DNA of 42,351 bases from CBDUSL01 sp965370265 (GCA_965370265.1 CBDUSL010000001.1:1-42351); one strand, 5' to 3'. Shown: positions 35,605 to 41,155, counted from the first letter of the stretch. Numbers and translations are program-made. Notes: generated from the letters alone by a model not told the origin.

Positions 35605-35635
35605 ATTGCGCCTTAGACTCAAAAATTGGCGCAAT
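35605..35635 (-). promoter_or_regulatory. Hairpin in the infA leader
   Basis: Perfect eight-base inverted repeat: ATTGCGCC (35605-35612) and GGCGCAAT (35628-35635), loop of 15, ending 12 bases before the infA ATG. It has no T-run in the minus direction long enough for a terminator, so it may shape translation start or mRNA stability. Confidence 0.5.
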
Positions 35636-35691
35636 ATTAGCAAATTTTATATAAATTTGGAGGCCAATCCTAAGTCTTGAGTTGCTTGTAT

Positions 35692-35720
35692 ACTCTATCA
35701 TAAGGCTTAAATACGGTCAA
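35692..35720 (-). promoter_or_regulatory. Promoter of the infA ribosomal operon
   Basis: Minus strand TTGACC (35715-35720), 17-base spacer, TAGAGT (35692-35697), with TGA directly before it (extended -10). Start predicted near 35685. Confidence 0.6.
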
Positions 35721-35729
35721 GTCTTGACC
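35715..35729. promoter_or_regulatory. Palindrome shared by the divergent infA and ispH -35 boxes
   Basis: GGTCAAGTCTTGACC is a perfect seven-base inverted repeat with a one-base centre. Each arm contains one of the two outward TTGACC -35 boxes, so a protein dimer bound here would control both operons, or the symmetry simply reflects two back-to-back -35 boxes. Confidence 0.55.
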
Positions 35730-35752
35730 TGAAGCTAATATTTATCTATTCT
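35724..35752 (+). promoter_or_regulatory. Promoter of ispH, probably giving a leaderless mRNA
   Basis: TTGACC (35724-35729), exactly 17 bases, TATTCT (35747-35752). The -10 ends six bases before the ATG at 35759, so transcription should start at or next to the start codon. Confidence 0.6.
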
Positions 35753-35758
35753 ATATGC

Positions 35759-36583
35759 ATGTCTAAAAAAATTATTTTTGCGAAAAAGTACGGGTTTTGT
35801 TTCGGAGTGAGGAGAGCCATTGATGTATTGGATATTTCCTCCGGGACAATGTACACTCTGGGGCCCATTATTCATAATCCACAGGTAGTTGACCATTATC
35901 TCAAAAAAGGGATAAAATCAATTGATTCCCTGGATGAAATTAATTCCGGAACTGTTTTTATTAGAGCCCATGGAGTTCCTGATAAAATCATAAATCAAGC
36001 CAAAGAAAAAAATTTAGAAGTAATAGACCTCACCTGCCCTTATGTTAAAAAAACCCAAATCCTGGCCAAAGAATTGGAAAAGGATGGCTACCAGGTAGTT
36101 ATCCTGGGCCAAAAAAATCATCCCGAAGTTATCGCCATTGCTTCAAACTTGAAACGGCCGGTTGTTGTCGAGTCTGTTCATAATTTAAGAGAAATAAAAA
36201 ATGATAAAATAGGGGTAATCTGCCAAACCACTTCCAATATAAAAAAAGCCGACAAACTGATTTCTAAATTAAAAAATGACTTTAAGGAAGTAAAAGTTTA
36301 TAATACCATTTGTAACGCCACTCATCTCAGACAAGAAGCGGTTAAGGAATTGGCCCAGCAATCCGATGTGGTAATTGTTATCGGCGGTAAAAAAAGTTCC
36401 AATACCAAAAAACTAAAAGAAGTTGCCGAAAAAATTATTAAAACTTATCATATTGAAACTGAAGATGAACTGCAAAAAGAATGGTTCATAGATAAGAACA
36501 CTATCGGCATTACGGCTGGCGCCTCTACCCCTAATTGGATCATAAAAAAAGTGGCCGAAAAAATAGACCACCTTATTAAATAA
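35759..36583 (+). CDS. ispH: 4-hydroxy-3-methylbut-2-enyl diphosphate reductase (IspH)
   Basis: 274 residues. Last enzyme of the MEP isoprenoid pathway: reduces HMBPP to IPP and DMAPP with a [4Fe-4S] cluster. The three cluster cysteines are C14 (GFCFGVRRA), C93 (DLTCPYV) and C185 (NTICNAT); H39, H71 (RAHGVP), H121 with E123 (NHPEV), and T157 region (CQTTSN) complete the active site, with SSNTKKL and GITAGASTPNW near the end. Isoprenoids feed undecaprenyl phosphate for the glycan and peptidoglycan genes nearby. It is the only MEP gene in the window. It faces alaS, with three bases between stops and no visible terminator in between. No ribosome binding site. Confidence 0.95.
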   Translation: MSKKIIFAKKYGFCFGVRRAIDVLDISSGTMYTLGPIIHNPQVVDHYLKKGIKSIDSLDEINSGTVFIRAHGVPDKIINQAKEKNLEVIDLTCPYVKKTQILAKELEKDGYQVVILGQKNHPEVIAIASNLKRPVVVESVHNLREIKNDKIGVICQTTSNIKKADKLISKLKNDFKEVKVYNTICNATHLRQEAVKELAQQSDVVIVIGGKKSSNTKKLKEVAEKIIKTYHIETEDELQKEWFIDKNTIGITAGASTPNWIIKKVAEKIDHLIK

Positions 36584-36586
36584 AAT

Positions 36587-38383
36587 TTATTTTTCTAAGA
36601 CTGCCTTTATTCTTCTTACCCCTTTTGAGGAGGATTTTTCGGATATAATTTTAAAGTGTTTAAGTTCCCCTGTATTTTTTACATGCGGACCGGCGCAAAT
36701 TTCTTCGGAGAAACCGCCAATCGAATATACTTTAACTTTTTCGGGATATTTTTCTTTGAAAAAAGCAAACGCGCCGCTTTCAACCGCTTTTTTATAAGAC
36801 ATCTCTTCAAATGTTACCGGCATGTTATCCTTTATAACCTGGTTTATAATATCTTCTATTTTCTTTTTTTCCTCATCGGTCAATTTATCCCCATGAGAAA
36901 AATCAAATCTTAATCTTTCTTCGCTCAAATCGGAGCCCATCTGCTTGACGTGGTCGCCCAGTACTTTTCTTAAAGCGGTATGAAGCAAATGAGTAGCGGT
37001 GTGCTCTTTAGCCACCTTCTCCCCTAGTTTTCCGGCTCCGCCGAATTTTTTTTCGGCCCCGGCTCTGGATATTTTTTGATGTTCTTCAATTTTTTTCTGG
37101 AATTCCTTTTCATCAAACTGGTAGCCTTTTTTTTTGATTAAGTTTGGAGTAAGACCATAGGTGGAATAAAGTTGAAATGCTTCCTCAGCGCTAATCTTTC
37201 GCGAAGAAGGCTGATCAAGGGTTTTTTTCACTTTCTTTTTTTTGCCCATTTTTTCAAAAACCTTATCTACTTCCAGTTTTAAAACTTTACCGTAATTATC
37301 CCTTTCACCTTTTAGTAACTCTAAAATCTTTTTTTTATTTTTCTTTAATTCCGGATAAATATCCGAGTAAAGGTTTAAAACCACATCAATCAGAGGAGAC
37401 AAATCAAAGGCAGGAGATTCAAACTGGTCAATTAGGCGCCGATAAATACGGCGAAGAATATAACCCTGTTCTTTGTTCGAAAATTCCACTCCTTCCGAAA
37501 TAAGAAAAATACAACCTTTAAGATGGTCGGAAATTATTCTTAAGCTTTTATTCTTTTCTATCTCGCTTTGAAGTTTTTCGATGTTTTTGTCTTTTTTTGC
37601 TTCTTCAATTATCGGAGCAAAAAGATCCGTTTCAAAAAGAGAATCCTTTTTTTGAAGAATCATGGCCAGTCTTTCAAAACCCATACCGGTGTCAATATTC
37701 TTGGTCGGGAGATCATTAAAGTTTCCTTTGGCATCAAGAAAATACTGCATAAAAACCAGGTTCCATATTTCCACGAAGCGCCCGCAGGGACAGTTTGGTT
37801 TGCAGCTGTCATCATCGGAACACGGCTTGCCGGTCAAGTCATAGTGTATTTCCGAAGACGGTCCGCAAGGGCCGGACTTGCCGGGGGGGCCCCACCAATT
37901 GAATTCCCGTCCGAACTCATAAATTTTATCTTCGTTTATATATTTCTGCCAAACTTTAATCGCTTCAAAATCCTTGACTACTTCATCATCACCTTCAAAA
38001 ACGGTAGCGTAAATTCTTTTTTTATCCAATTTTAGCTCTTTGACCAGAAATTCATAGGCATATTCAATCGCTTTCTCCTTAAAATAACCGCCAATAGAAA
38101 AGTTCCCCATCATTTCAAAAAAAGTAAGGTGAACTTCGTCGCCAACTGATTCAATATCCGAGGTACGAAAACATTTCTGAATTGAAGTTAAGTTCCGGTT
38201 TTTAAAATCCCTTTTTATTGAGGTTTCACCCAGAAAATATGGCTTAAACTGCTGCATCCCGGCGGTGGTCAAAAGAACCGAAGGGTCGTTATCTGGGACC
38301 AAAGAAGAAGAGGAAACAAGCGTATGCTTCTTCTTTTTGGAGAAATACTTAATAAATTTTTCCCTGATTTTTTCAGACTTCAT
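36587..38383 (-). CDS. alaS: Alanyl-tRNA synthetase, short form without C-Ala/DHHA1 domains
   Basis: 598 residues from the ATG at 38383, against about 875 in E. coli; upstream codons up to 38437 are in frame but lie beyond the promoter. Catalytic core: VPDNDPSVLLTTAGMQQFKPYFLG, KCFRTSDIESVGDEVHLTFFEMMGNFS, GPCGPSSEIHYD, then a cysteine cluster (CSDDDSCKPNCPCGRF) before IWNLVFMQY. The editing domain (SAD) has the zinc motif HTATHLLH near residue 459 and CAGPH near 562. The protein stops right after the SAD domain: no DHHA1 or C-terminal C-Ala domain, which in other bacteria dimerises and binds the tRNA elbow. So editing chemistry seems kept but tRNA cooperation must differ. Promoter gives an apparently leaderless mRNA. 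Confidence 0.95.
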   Translation of the reverse strand: MKSEKIREKFIKYFSKKKKHTLVSSSSLVPDNDPSVLLTTAGMQQFKPYFLGETSIKRDFKNRNLTSIQKCFRTSDIESVGDEVHLTFFEMMGNFSIGGYFKEKAIEYAYEFLVKELKLDKKRIYATVFEGDDEVVKDFEAIKVWQKYINEDKIYEFGREFNWWGPPGKSGPCGPSSEIHYDLTGKPCSDDDSCKPNCPCGRFVEIWNLVFMQYFLDAKGNFNDLPTKNIDTGMGFERLAMILQKKDSLFETDLFAPIIEEAKKDKNIEKLQSEIEKNKSLRIISDHLKGCIFLISEGVEFSNKEQGYILRRIYRRLIDQFESPAFDLSPLIDVVLNLYSDIYPELKKNKKKILELLKGERDNYGKVLKLEVDKVFEKMGKKKKVKKTLDQPSSRKISAEEAFQLYSTYGLTPNLIKKKGYQFDEKEFQKKIEEHQKISRAGAEKKFGGAGKLGEKVAKEHTATHLLHTALRKVLGDHVKQMGSDLSEERLRFDFSHGDKLTDEEKKKIEDIINQVIKDNMPVTFEEMSYKKAVESGAFAFFKEKYPEKVKVYSIGGFSEEICAGPHVKNTGELKHFKIISEKSSSKGVRRIKAVLEK

Positions 38384-38389
38384 TATATC

Positions 38390-38418
38390 ATTATAGAAAA
38401 ATTCCCCGAATAAATCAA
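38390..38418 (-). promoter_or_regulatory. Promoter of alaS, leaderless geometry
   Basis: Minus strand TTGATT (38413-38418), 17-base spacer, perfect TATAAT (38390-38395), then only six bases to the ATG at 38383. Confidence 0.75.
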
Positions 38419-38430
38419 TCAATAAAACAT

Positions 38431-38459
38431 TTGACAAATTTAATAAAAGAGATAAGAAT
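38431..38459 (+). promoter_or_regulatory. Promoter of candidate RNA 1
   Basis: TTGACA (38431-38436), 17-base spacer, AAGAAT (38454-38459). The -35 is consensus, the -10 matches at four of six positions. Confidence 0.45.
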
Positions 38460-38465
38460 AAAAGG

Positions 38466-38705
38466 GCGGAAATTATGTGTTCTTAAAAAACTCTTTTTTA
38501 TTGATAACCCTGCTAAAAGGGTCAGACCGGTGGTTTCTCCTGGATTTTTGGAGTTTTTTGAGCGTATAATCCGCAAATTTTGGTCAAAGCAAGCCGTTCG
38601 GTTGATTATAAATTCGTAGAACTTTGTTATGAAATTTGGACCAGGAGAAACCTTTTTGTTTCTTTTCGTTAAAAGCGGAGATCATTGATCTCCGCTATTT
38701 TTTTA
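38466..38705 (+). ncRNA. Candidate structured non-coding RNA 1
   Basis: The 311-base gap between alaS and mnmA holds no convincing gene but clear structure. A perfect 12-base inverted repeat (38532-38543 with 38641-38652) closes a domain of 97 bases that itself contains TATAATC (38564-38570) and GATTATA (38603-38609). Upstream is a five-pair hairpin around ACCCT/AGGGT (38507-38522). A strong terminator (38674-38696 plus T7) ends it, and a promoter (38431) precedes it. Predicted length about 240 bases. I could not match it to tmRNA, RNase P, SRP or 6S consensus; a 6S-like RNA remains possible. Alternatively the repeat belongs to the mnmA-alaS transcript on the other strand. Helices inside are partly mutually exclusive. 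Confidence 0.5.
38674..38703. terminator. Bidirectional terminator between candidate RNA 1 and mnmA
   Basis: Perfect ten-pair hairpin AGCGGAGATC/GATCTCCGCT (38674-38683 with 38687-38696, loop of 3). Plus strand continues ATTTTTTTATT, minus strand continues TTTTAACG. The mnmA stop codon (38695-38697) lies in the stem. Confidence 0.85.
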
Positions 38706-39723
38706 TTATTCCTCCCCCAATTAAAGTATTCCCCTGATAAAAGACACAAGACTGTCCGGGAGTTAAAGCTCTTTGAGGTTGTTTAAAATCAACAATTACC
38801 TTTTTATTTACTTTTTTTACTAACGCCCGAGAGCCAGGATGACGATATCGGGGTTTTACGTTAGCTTTAAAAGGAAATTTTATTTCTTTCAAAAAATTTG
38901 TCTTTATTAGTTCACAAGTTTTTTTATTAAGAGCCAGGTCTTTCTTTTTATTGGTTACATAAAGAATGTTACGGGTGGGATTTTTTTCAACCACGTACCA
39001 GGGCCCGTGGCTAAGGCCCATTCCGCCTCTCTGGCCAAGGGTGTAGAAATAAACCCCCGAGTGAAGGCCAAGTTCTTTTTTAGTATTAATATCAATAATT
39101 TTTCCTTTTTTTTCTGATAAGTTTTTTTTCAAAAAAGAAACAGCAGAACCGGGAATAAAACAAACTTCCTGGGAACTTTTGTAATCTTTGCCCATTAAAG
39201 AATTAGCTTGGGCAATTTTTTTGACATCATTGTAAGATAAGTTACCCAGCGGGAAAATTATATTTTTTAAATGATTTTTATTTATACCCCAGAGAAAATA
39301 AGACTGGTCTTTTCCCATATCTTTGGCCTTGCTTAAAACATATTCATTTTGTCTTTTCAATATCCTGGCGTAATGGCCGGTGGCAATAAAGTCAGCCTTT
39401 TTCTTTTTAGCTCTTTTATAAAACTCGCCAAACTTAATCAAACGGTTACACAAAACACAGGGATTGGGGGTGTTGCCTTTTTTATATTGATTAATAAAAT
39501 CAGCGATAATTTGTTTTTTAAACTCTTTTTTAAAATCCCAGACTTCAAAGGGAATATTAAGAGATTTAGCCACTTGAGCCGCTTTTTTATGATTACTAAA
39601 TTTATGAGGGGTAAAAAAAACTCCTCTCACCTGAAAACCCTGCTTTTTTAAAAGCCAGGCGGCCACGCTGGAATCCCGTCCGCCTGACAGGGCGATAATT
39701 ACTTTTTTACCTTTTGTTTTCAT
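38695..39723 (-). CDS. mnmA: tRNA-specific 2-thiouridylase MnmA
   Basis: 342 residues. Adds sulfur to U34 of Lys, Glu and Gln tRNAs. N-type PP-loop reads ALSGGRDSSVAAWLL, where the usual GGVDS Val is Arg; catalytic cysteine in NTPNPCVLCNRLIKFG and the second in QEVCFIPG; GHYAR and KDQSYFLWG are family blocks, then TLGQRGGMGLSHGPWYV and a C-terminal beta barrel with GQSCVFYQ. Sulfur is delivered from a cysteine desulfurase not encoded here. Single gene unit with an extended -10 promoter six bases before the ATG. Confidence 0.95.
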   Translation of the reverse strand: MKTKGKKVIIALSGGRDSSVAAWLLKKQGFQVRGVFFTPHKFSNHKKAAQVAKSLNIPFEVWDFKKEFKKQIIADFINQYKKGNTPNPCVLCNRLIKFGEFYKRAKKKKADFIATGHYARILKRQNEYVLSKAKDMGKDQSYFLWGINKNHLKNIIFPLGNLSYNDVKKIAQANSLMGKDYKSSQEVCFIPGSAVSFLKKNLSEKKGKIIDINTKKELGLHSGVYFYTLGQRGGMGLSHGPWYVVEKNPTRNILYVTNKKKDLALNKKTCELIKTNFLKEIKFPFKANVKPRYRHPGSRALVKKVNKKVIVDFKQPQRALTPGQSCVFYQGNTLIGGGIIKK

Positions 39724-39729
39724 GGTTTA

Positions 39730-39738
39730 ATTATAACA
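39730..39738 (-). promoter_or_regulatory. Extended -10 promoter of mnmA, leaderless geometry
   Basis: TGTTATAAT on the minus strand (39738-39730), six bases before the ATG at 39723. No -35 box is recognisable, as expected for extended -10 promoters. Confidence 0.7.
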
Positions 39739-39761
39739 AAATTAGCTTAAAAAATCCTCTC

Positions 39762-39790
39762 TTGACATTTTCATAAATATAAACTATTAT
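39762..39790 (+). promoter_or_regulatory. Promoter of the 129-residue orphan
   Basis: Consensus TTGACA (39762-39767), 17-base spacer, TATTAT (39785-39790). Start predicted near 39797, giving a leader of about 25 bases with a Shine-Dalgarno sequence. Confidence 0.8.
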
Positions 39791-39823
39791 CACAGGTCAG
39801 CTCATTTTACGAAAGGAGAGATG

Positions 39824-40213
39824 ATGTCTTTTGAAAGAATGAAAGAGGCAAAACTGGAGGGGTATCGCGGACCTCTTTTTCCCACGGGTATTGATGACCT
39901 CAATAAGGCTTTCCGGGATACGCCGATCAATGAGTTTTGCTGGCTTGAGGAAACAGTAAGATATTTGTCGTCGTACGTCGGCGTTACTCGTCCGCAAACA
40001 TCTGACGGCTACCATTGGTTCGTGGCCATTACCTTGAATGCCAAAAATGGCTTTTTAGTAGTTGCTTTCCCGCACAAACCAACCAGCCGTTCGATTGCTT
40101 TCTACTTTCAGGGGGATGTTACCCCCGAAGAAATAAAAGAGGTAGTTGAAAAACTGACCGCTCATATCGGTCAAATTCCATATGTTGTGGGTCAACCAAA
40201 GCACATTCGTTAA
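39824..40213 (+). CDS. Orphan protein of unknown function
   Basis: 129 residues, no family recognised. Soluble, no signal peptide or membrane helix; alpha/beta composition with an aromatic-rich middle (DGYHWFVAITLNAKNGFLVVAFP) and a C-terminal helix (VTPEEIKEVVEKLTAHIG). One Cys near residue 39. Two tandem ATGs exist; AAGGAGAG sits two bases before the first (39821) and five before the second (39824), so I favour the second. Strong consensus promoter, strong ribosome binding site and own terminator, on the opposite strand to most neighbours. Base and codon use look richer in G+C than around it, which may point to acquisition by transfer or to high expression. Confidence 0.75.
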   Translation: MSFERMKEAKLEGYRGPLFPTGIDDLNKAFRDTPINEFCWLEETVRYLSSYVGVTRPQTSDGYHWFVAITLNAKNGFLVVAFPHKPTSRSIAFYFQGDVTPEEIKEVVEKLTAHIGQIPYVVGQPKHIR

Positions 40214-40234
40214 CTTTCTTTTCAAAACATTTGC

Positions 40235-40265
40235 GAGCAGCTTAAGAAAAAGCTGCTCTTTTTTT
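40235..40265 (+). terminator. Terminator after the orphan gene
   Basis: Nine-pair hairpin GAGCAGCTT/AAGCTGCTC (40235-40243 with 40250-40258, loop of 6), then T-run 40257-40265. Confidence 0.9.
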
Positions 40266-40277
40266 ATAAAAAGAAAA

Positions 40278-40301
40278 CCCCTCTGTTCGTGAACAGAGGG
40301 G
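40278..40301 (-). terminator. Terminator after the 58-residue gene
   Basis: CCCCTCTGTTC and GAACAGAGGGG (40278-40288 with 40291-40301) form an up to 11-base inverted repeat. On the minus strand it is followed by TTTTCTTTTT. Confidence 0.85.
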
Positions 40302-40307
40302 TGGGGA

Positions 40308-40484
40308 TTACTTCGGGAGGTGAGAAGTAAGGTTTAACACACCATAGAGAAAAGCGCCGAGGCCGGCAAACATGAGAAAAGCATCCATAAACATGAAATG
40401 CTGTTTTTTGGAAGCGGGCATGAGAATAAAGAGGACGAGAAAAGCGCCGAGGCCAGTAGCTAGATAGAAGTTAAGCATGGCCAT
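40308..40484 (-). CDS. Small two-helix membrane protein with internal repeat
   Basis: 58 residues read directly: ATG at 40484, TAA at 40308-40310. Two hydrophobic helices (about 4-22 and 35-52), each containing GLGAFL (TGLGAFLVLF and AGLGAFLYGV), separated by a basic turn (PASKKQH) and Met-rich stretch. The repeat is also an exact 18-base DNA repeat, GGCCTCGGCGCTTTTCTC on the coding strand. A good ribosome binding site (AAGGA, about four bases before the ATG) and a strong terminator directly after it support a real gene; G+C-rich codons (CTC, GCC, TTC) differ from neighbours. Function unknown; toxin-like, holin-like or assembly-factor roles are all open. Confidence 0.75.
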   Translation of the reverse strand: MAMLNFYLATGLGAFLVLFILMPASKKQHFMFMDAFLMFAGLGAFLYGVLNLTSHLPK

Positions 40485-40553
40485 TTTTCCTTATATTAAT
40501 AATTAGGCCATGTGGTGGGTTTCAAAGAGCGTATAAGGAGCAGTGGTAATTTA

Positions 40554-40582
40554 AAATTATCAAAACAGGCTTATTTTGTCAA
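40554..40582 (-). promoter_or_regulatory. Probable promoter of the 58-residue gene
   Basis: TTGACA on the minus strand (40577-40582). The -10 is either TAATTT at 17 bases (40554-40559) or GATAAT at 15 bases (40556-40561). Leader about 65-70 bases. The -35 sits in an inverted repeat CTTATTT/AAATAAG (40570-40576 with 40581-40587). Confidence 0.5.
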
Positions 40583-40589
40583 ATAAGTC

Positions 40590-40618
40590 TTAACTTTTTA
40601 TAAAAATTCCTGTATTCT
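40590..40618 (+). promoter_or_regulatory. Promoter of candidate RNA 2
   Basis: TTAACT (40590-40595), 17-base spacer, TATTCT (40613-40618), divergent from the 58-residue gene. Start predicted near 40625. Confidence 0.5.
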
Positions 40619-40624
40619 CTTTTT

Positions 40625-40818
40625 ACCGCCTATAAATACTGCCAAGGAAAAAGGCTGTTGTCTCCTAACCAGGGGGAAGGAGGCGTCAATCAGGCGCCAG
40701 GCAATAACTTTTGGAATAACAGTAAAGCGGCAGGTTATTGTCGTGGAAACCAGAACTTCGGTTCTGACGATCCCTCACGAGCCCGATTCGACTATATGCT
40801 GAAAAGGGCTTTTTTTTT
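40625..40818 (+). ncRNA. Candidate structured non-coding RNA 2
   Basis: About 195 bases, markedly richer in G+C than its surroundings, with several mutually compatible helices: GTCTCC/GGAGGC (40660-40665 with 40679-40684), GCAATAAC/GTTATTGT extended to nine pairs with one G-U (40700-40708 with 40734-40742), CAGAAC-UUCG-GTTCTG (40751-40766, a stable UUCG tetraloop), and an outer TCGTG/CACGA helix around that hairpin (40741-40745 with 40776-40780). The 3' end is AGCCC/GGGCT (40780-40784 with 40806-40810) followed by T9. A promoter precedes it. An open frame crosses it (40658-40855) but has a TTG start, no ribosome site and runs through the terminator, so I judge it non-coding. It matches no RNA class I can recall. 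Confidence 0.6.
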
Positions 40819-40838
40819 CGTATATGAAATAAGGCCAC

Positions 40839-40891
40839 GGATTGACAAATATTAAAATATGTATAAATAGTTATACAGGTTTTGTCAATCC
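40839..40891. repeat. Nested inverted repeats
   Basis: Outer arms GGATTGACAAA (40839-40849) and TTTGTCAATCC (40881-40891), perfect 11 bases; inner arms TGTATAA (40860-40866) and TTATACA (40871-40877), perfect seven with a four-base loop. The outer right arm holds the stop codon of the gene at 40885. Plus-strand continuation TCTTTTTTC could make it a terminator for plus-strand transcription. Confidence 0.6.
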
Positions 40892-41154
40892 TCTTTTTTC
40901 TTTCGCCAGTGTTTTTTTTCTATATAAACCAGCCGCCACCAAAAAAACCCAAGGAAAAATCCGCCTCCGGCCCCAATAACAAGCAACCCTACCTGAAGCC
41001 AAATGGGGAGAGCGCAGGCTCCTTTGCCAAAAATTGAATTCCAATTAATATTATCTGAATATCTAATATAAAGAACTTCAATCCCTGCGTGAAGAATAAA
41101 ACTTAGAAGAATACCTAAAATGGTACTCAATAAAACATAGAATGATTTTTTCAT
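40885..41154 (-). CDS. Small two-helix membrane protein, unknown function
   Basis: 89 residues. Hydrophobic helices at about 5-27 and 50-75 (LQVGLLVIGAGGGFFLGFFWWRL) and a highly charged C-terminal tail (KKHWRKKKED), which should face the cytoplasm. One Cys. No family recognised, though similar two-helix proteins with a GGGFFLGFFWWR-type second helix are common in CPR genomes as far as I recall. Lies one base after the GIDE-like gene, no ribosome site of its own, so probably coupled. Stop is TGA. Confidence 0.7.
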   Translation of the reverse strand: MKKSFYVLLSTILGILLSFILHAGIEVLYIRYSDNINWNSIFGKGACALPIWLQVGLLVIGAGGGFFLGFFWWRLVYIEKKHWRKKKED

Positions 41155-41155
41155 T

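Noticed and set aside
38384..38437. Longer alaS frame of 616 residues
   Set aside because: The extra codons contain the TATAAT and -35 boxes and do not resemble AlaRS N-termini.
38431..38619. 62-residue open frame on the plus strand
   Set aside because: Its TTG start is the -35 box of the predicted promoter, it has no ribosome binding site and it crosses the structured repeat region; the DNA is better explained as an RNA gene.
38384..38694. T-box riboswitch in front of alaS
   Set aside because: The GGGUGG-type T-box sequence is absent on the minus strand, and alaS has a perfect promoter six bases from its ATG, so the upstream DNA is not part of its mRNA.
40625..40818. tmRNA, RNase P RNA, SRP RNA or 5S rRNA
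   Set aside because: The GATTCGAC string recalls a T-loop or the tmRNA 5' end, but there is no acceptor stem, CCA, tag frame, GAGGAAAGTCC box or GGAAG...AGCAGCC SRP loop.
40658..40855. 65-residue open frame across candidate RNA 2
   Set aside because: TTG start, no ribosome binding site, runs through the terminator T-run (poly-Phe) and follows helices rather than codon structure.
40860..40877. XerCD dif-like site in the inner inverted repeat
   Set aside because: Arm symmetry is suggestive, but spacing and the conserved TTATGTTAA-type right arm do not fit; one copy by eye is not enough.
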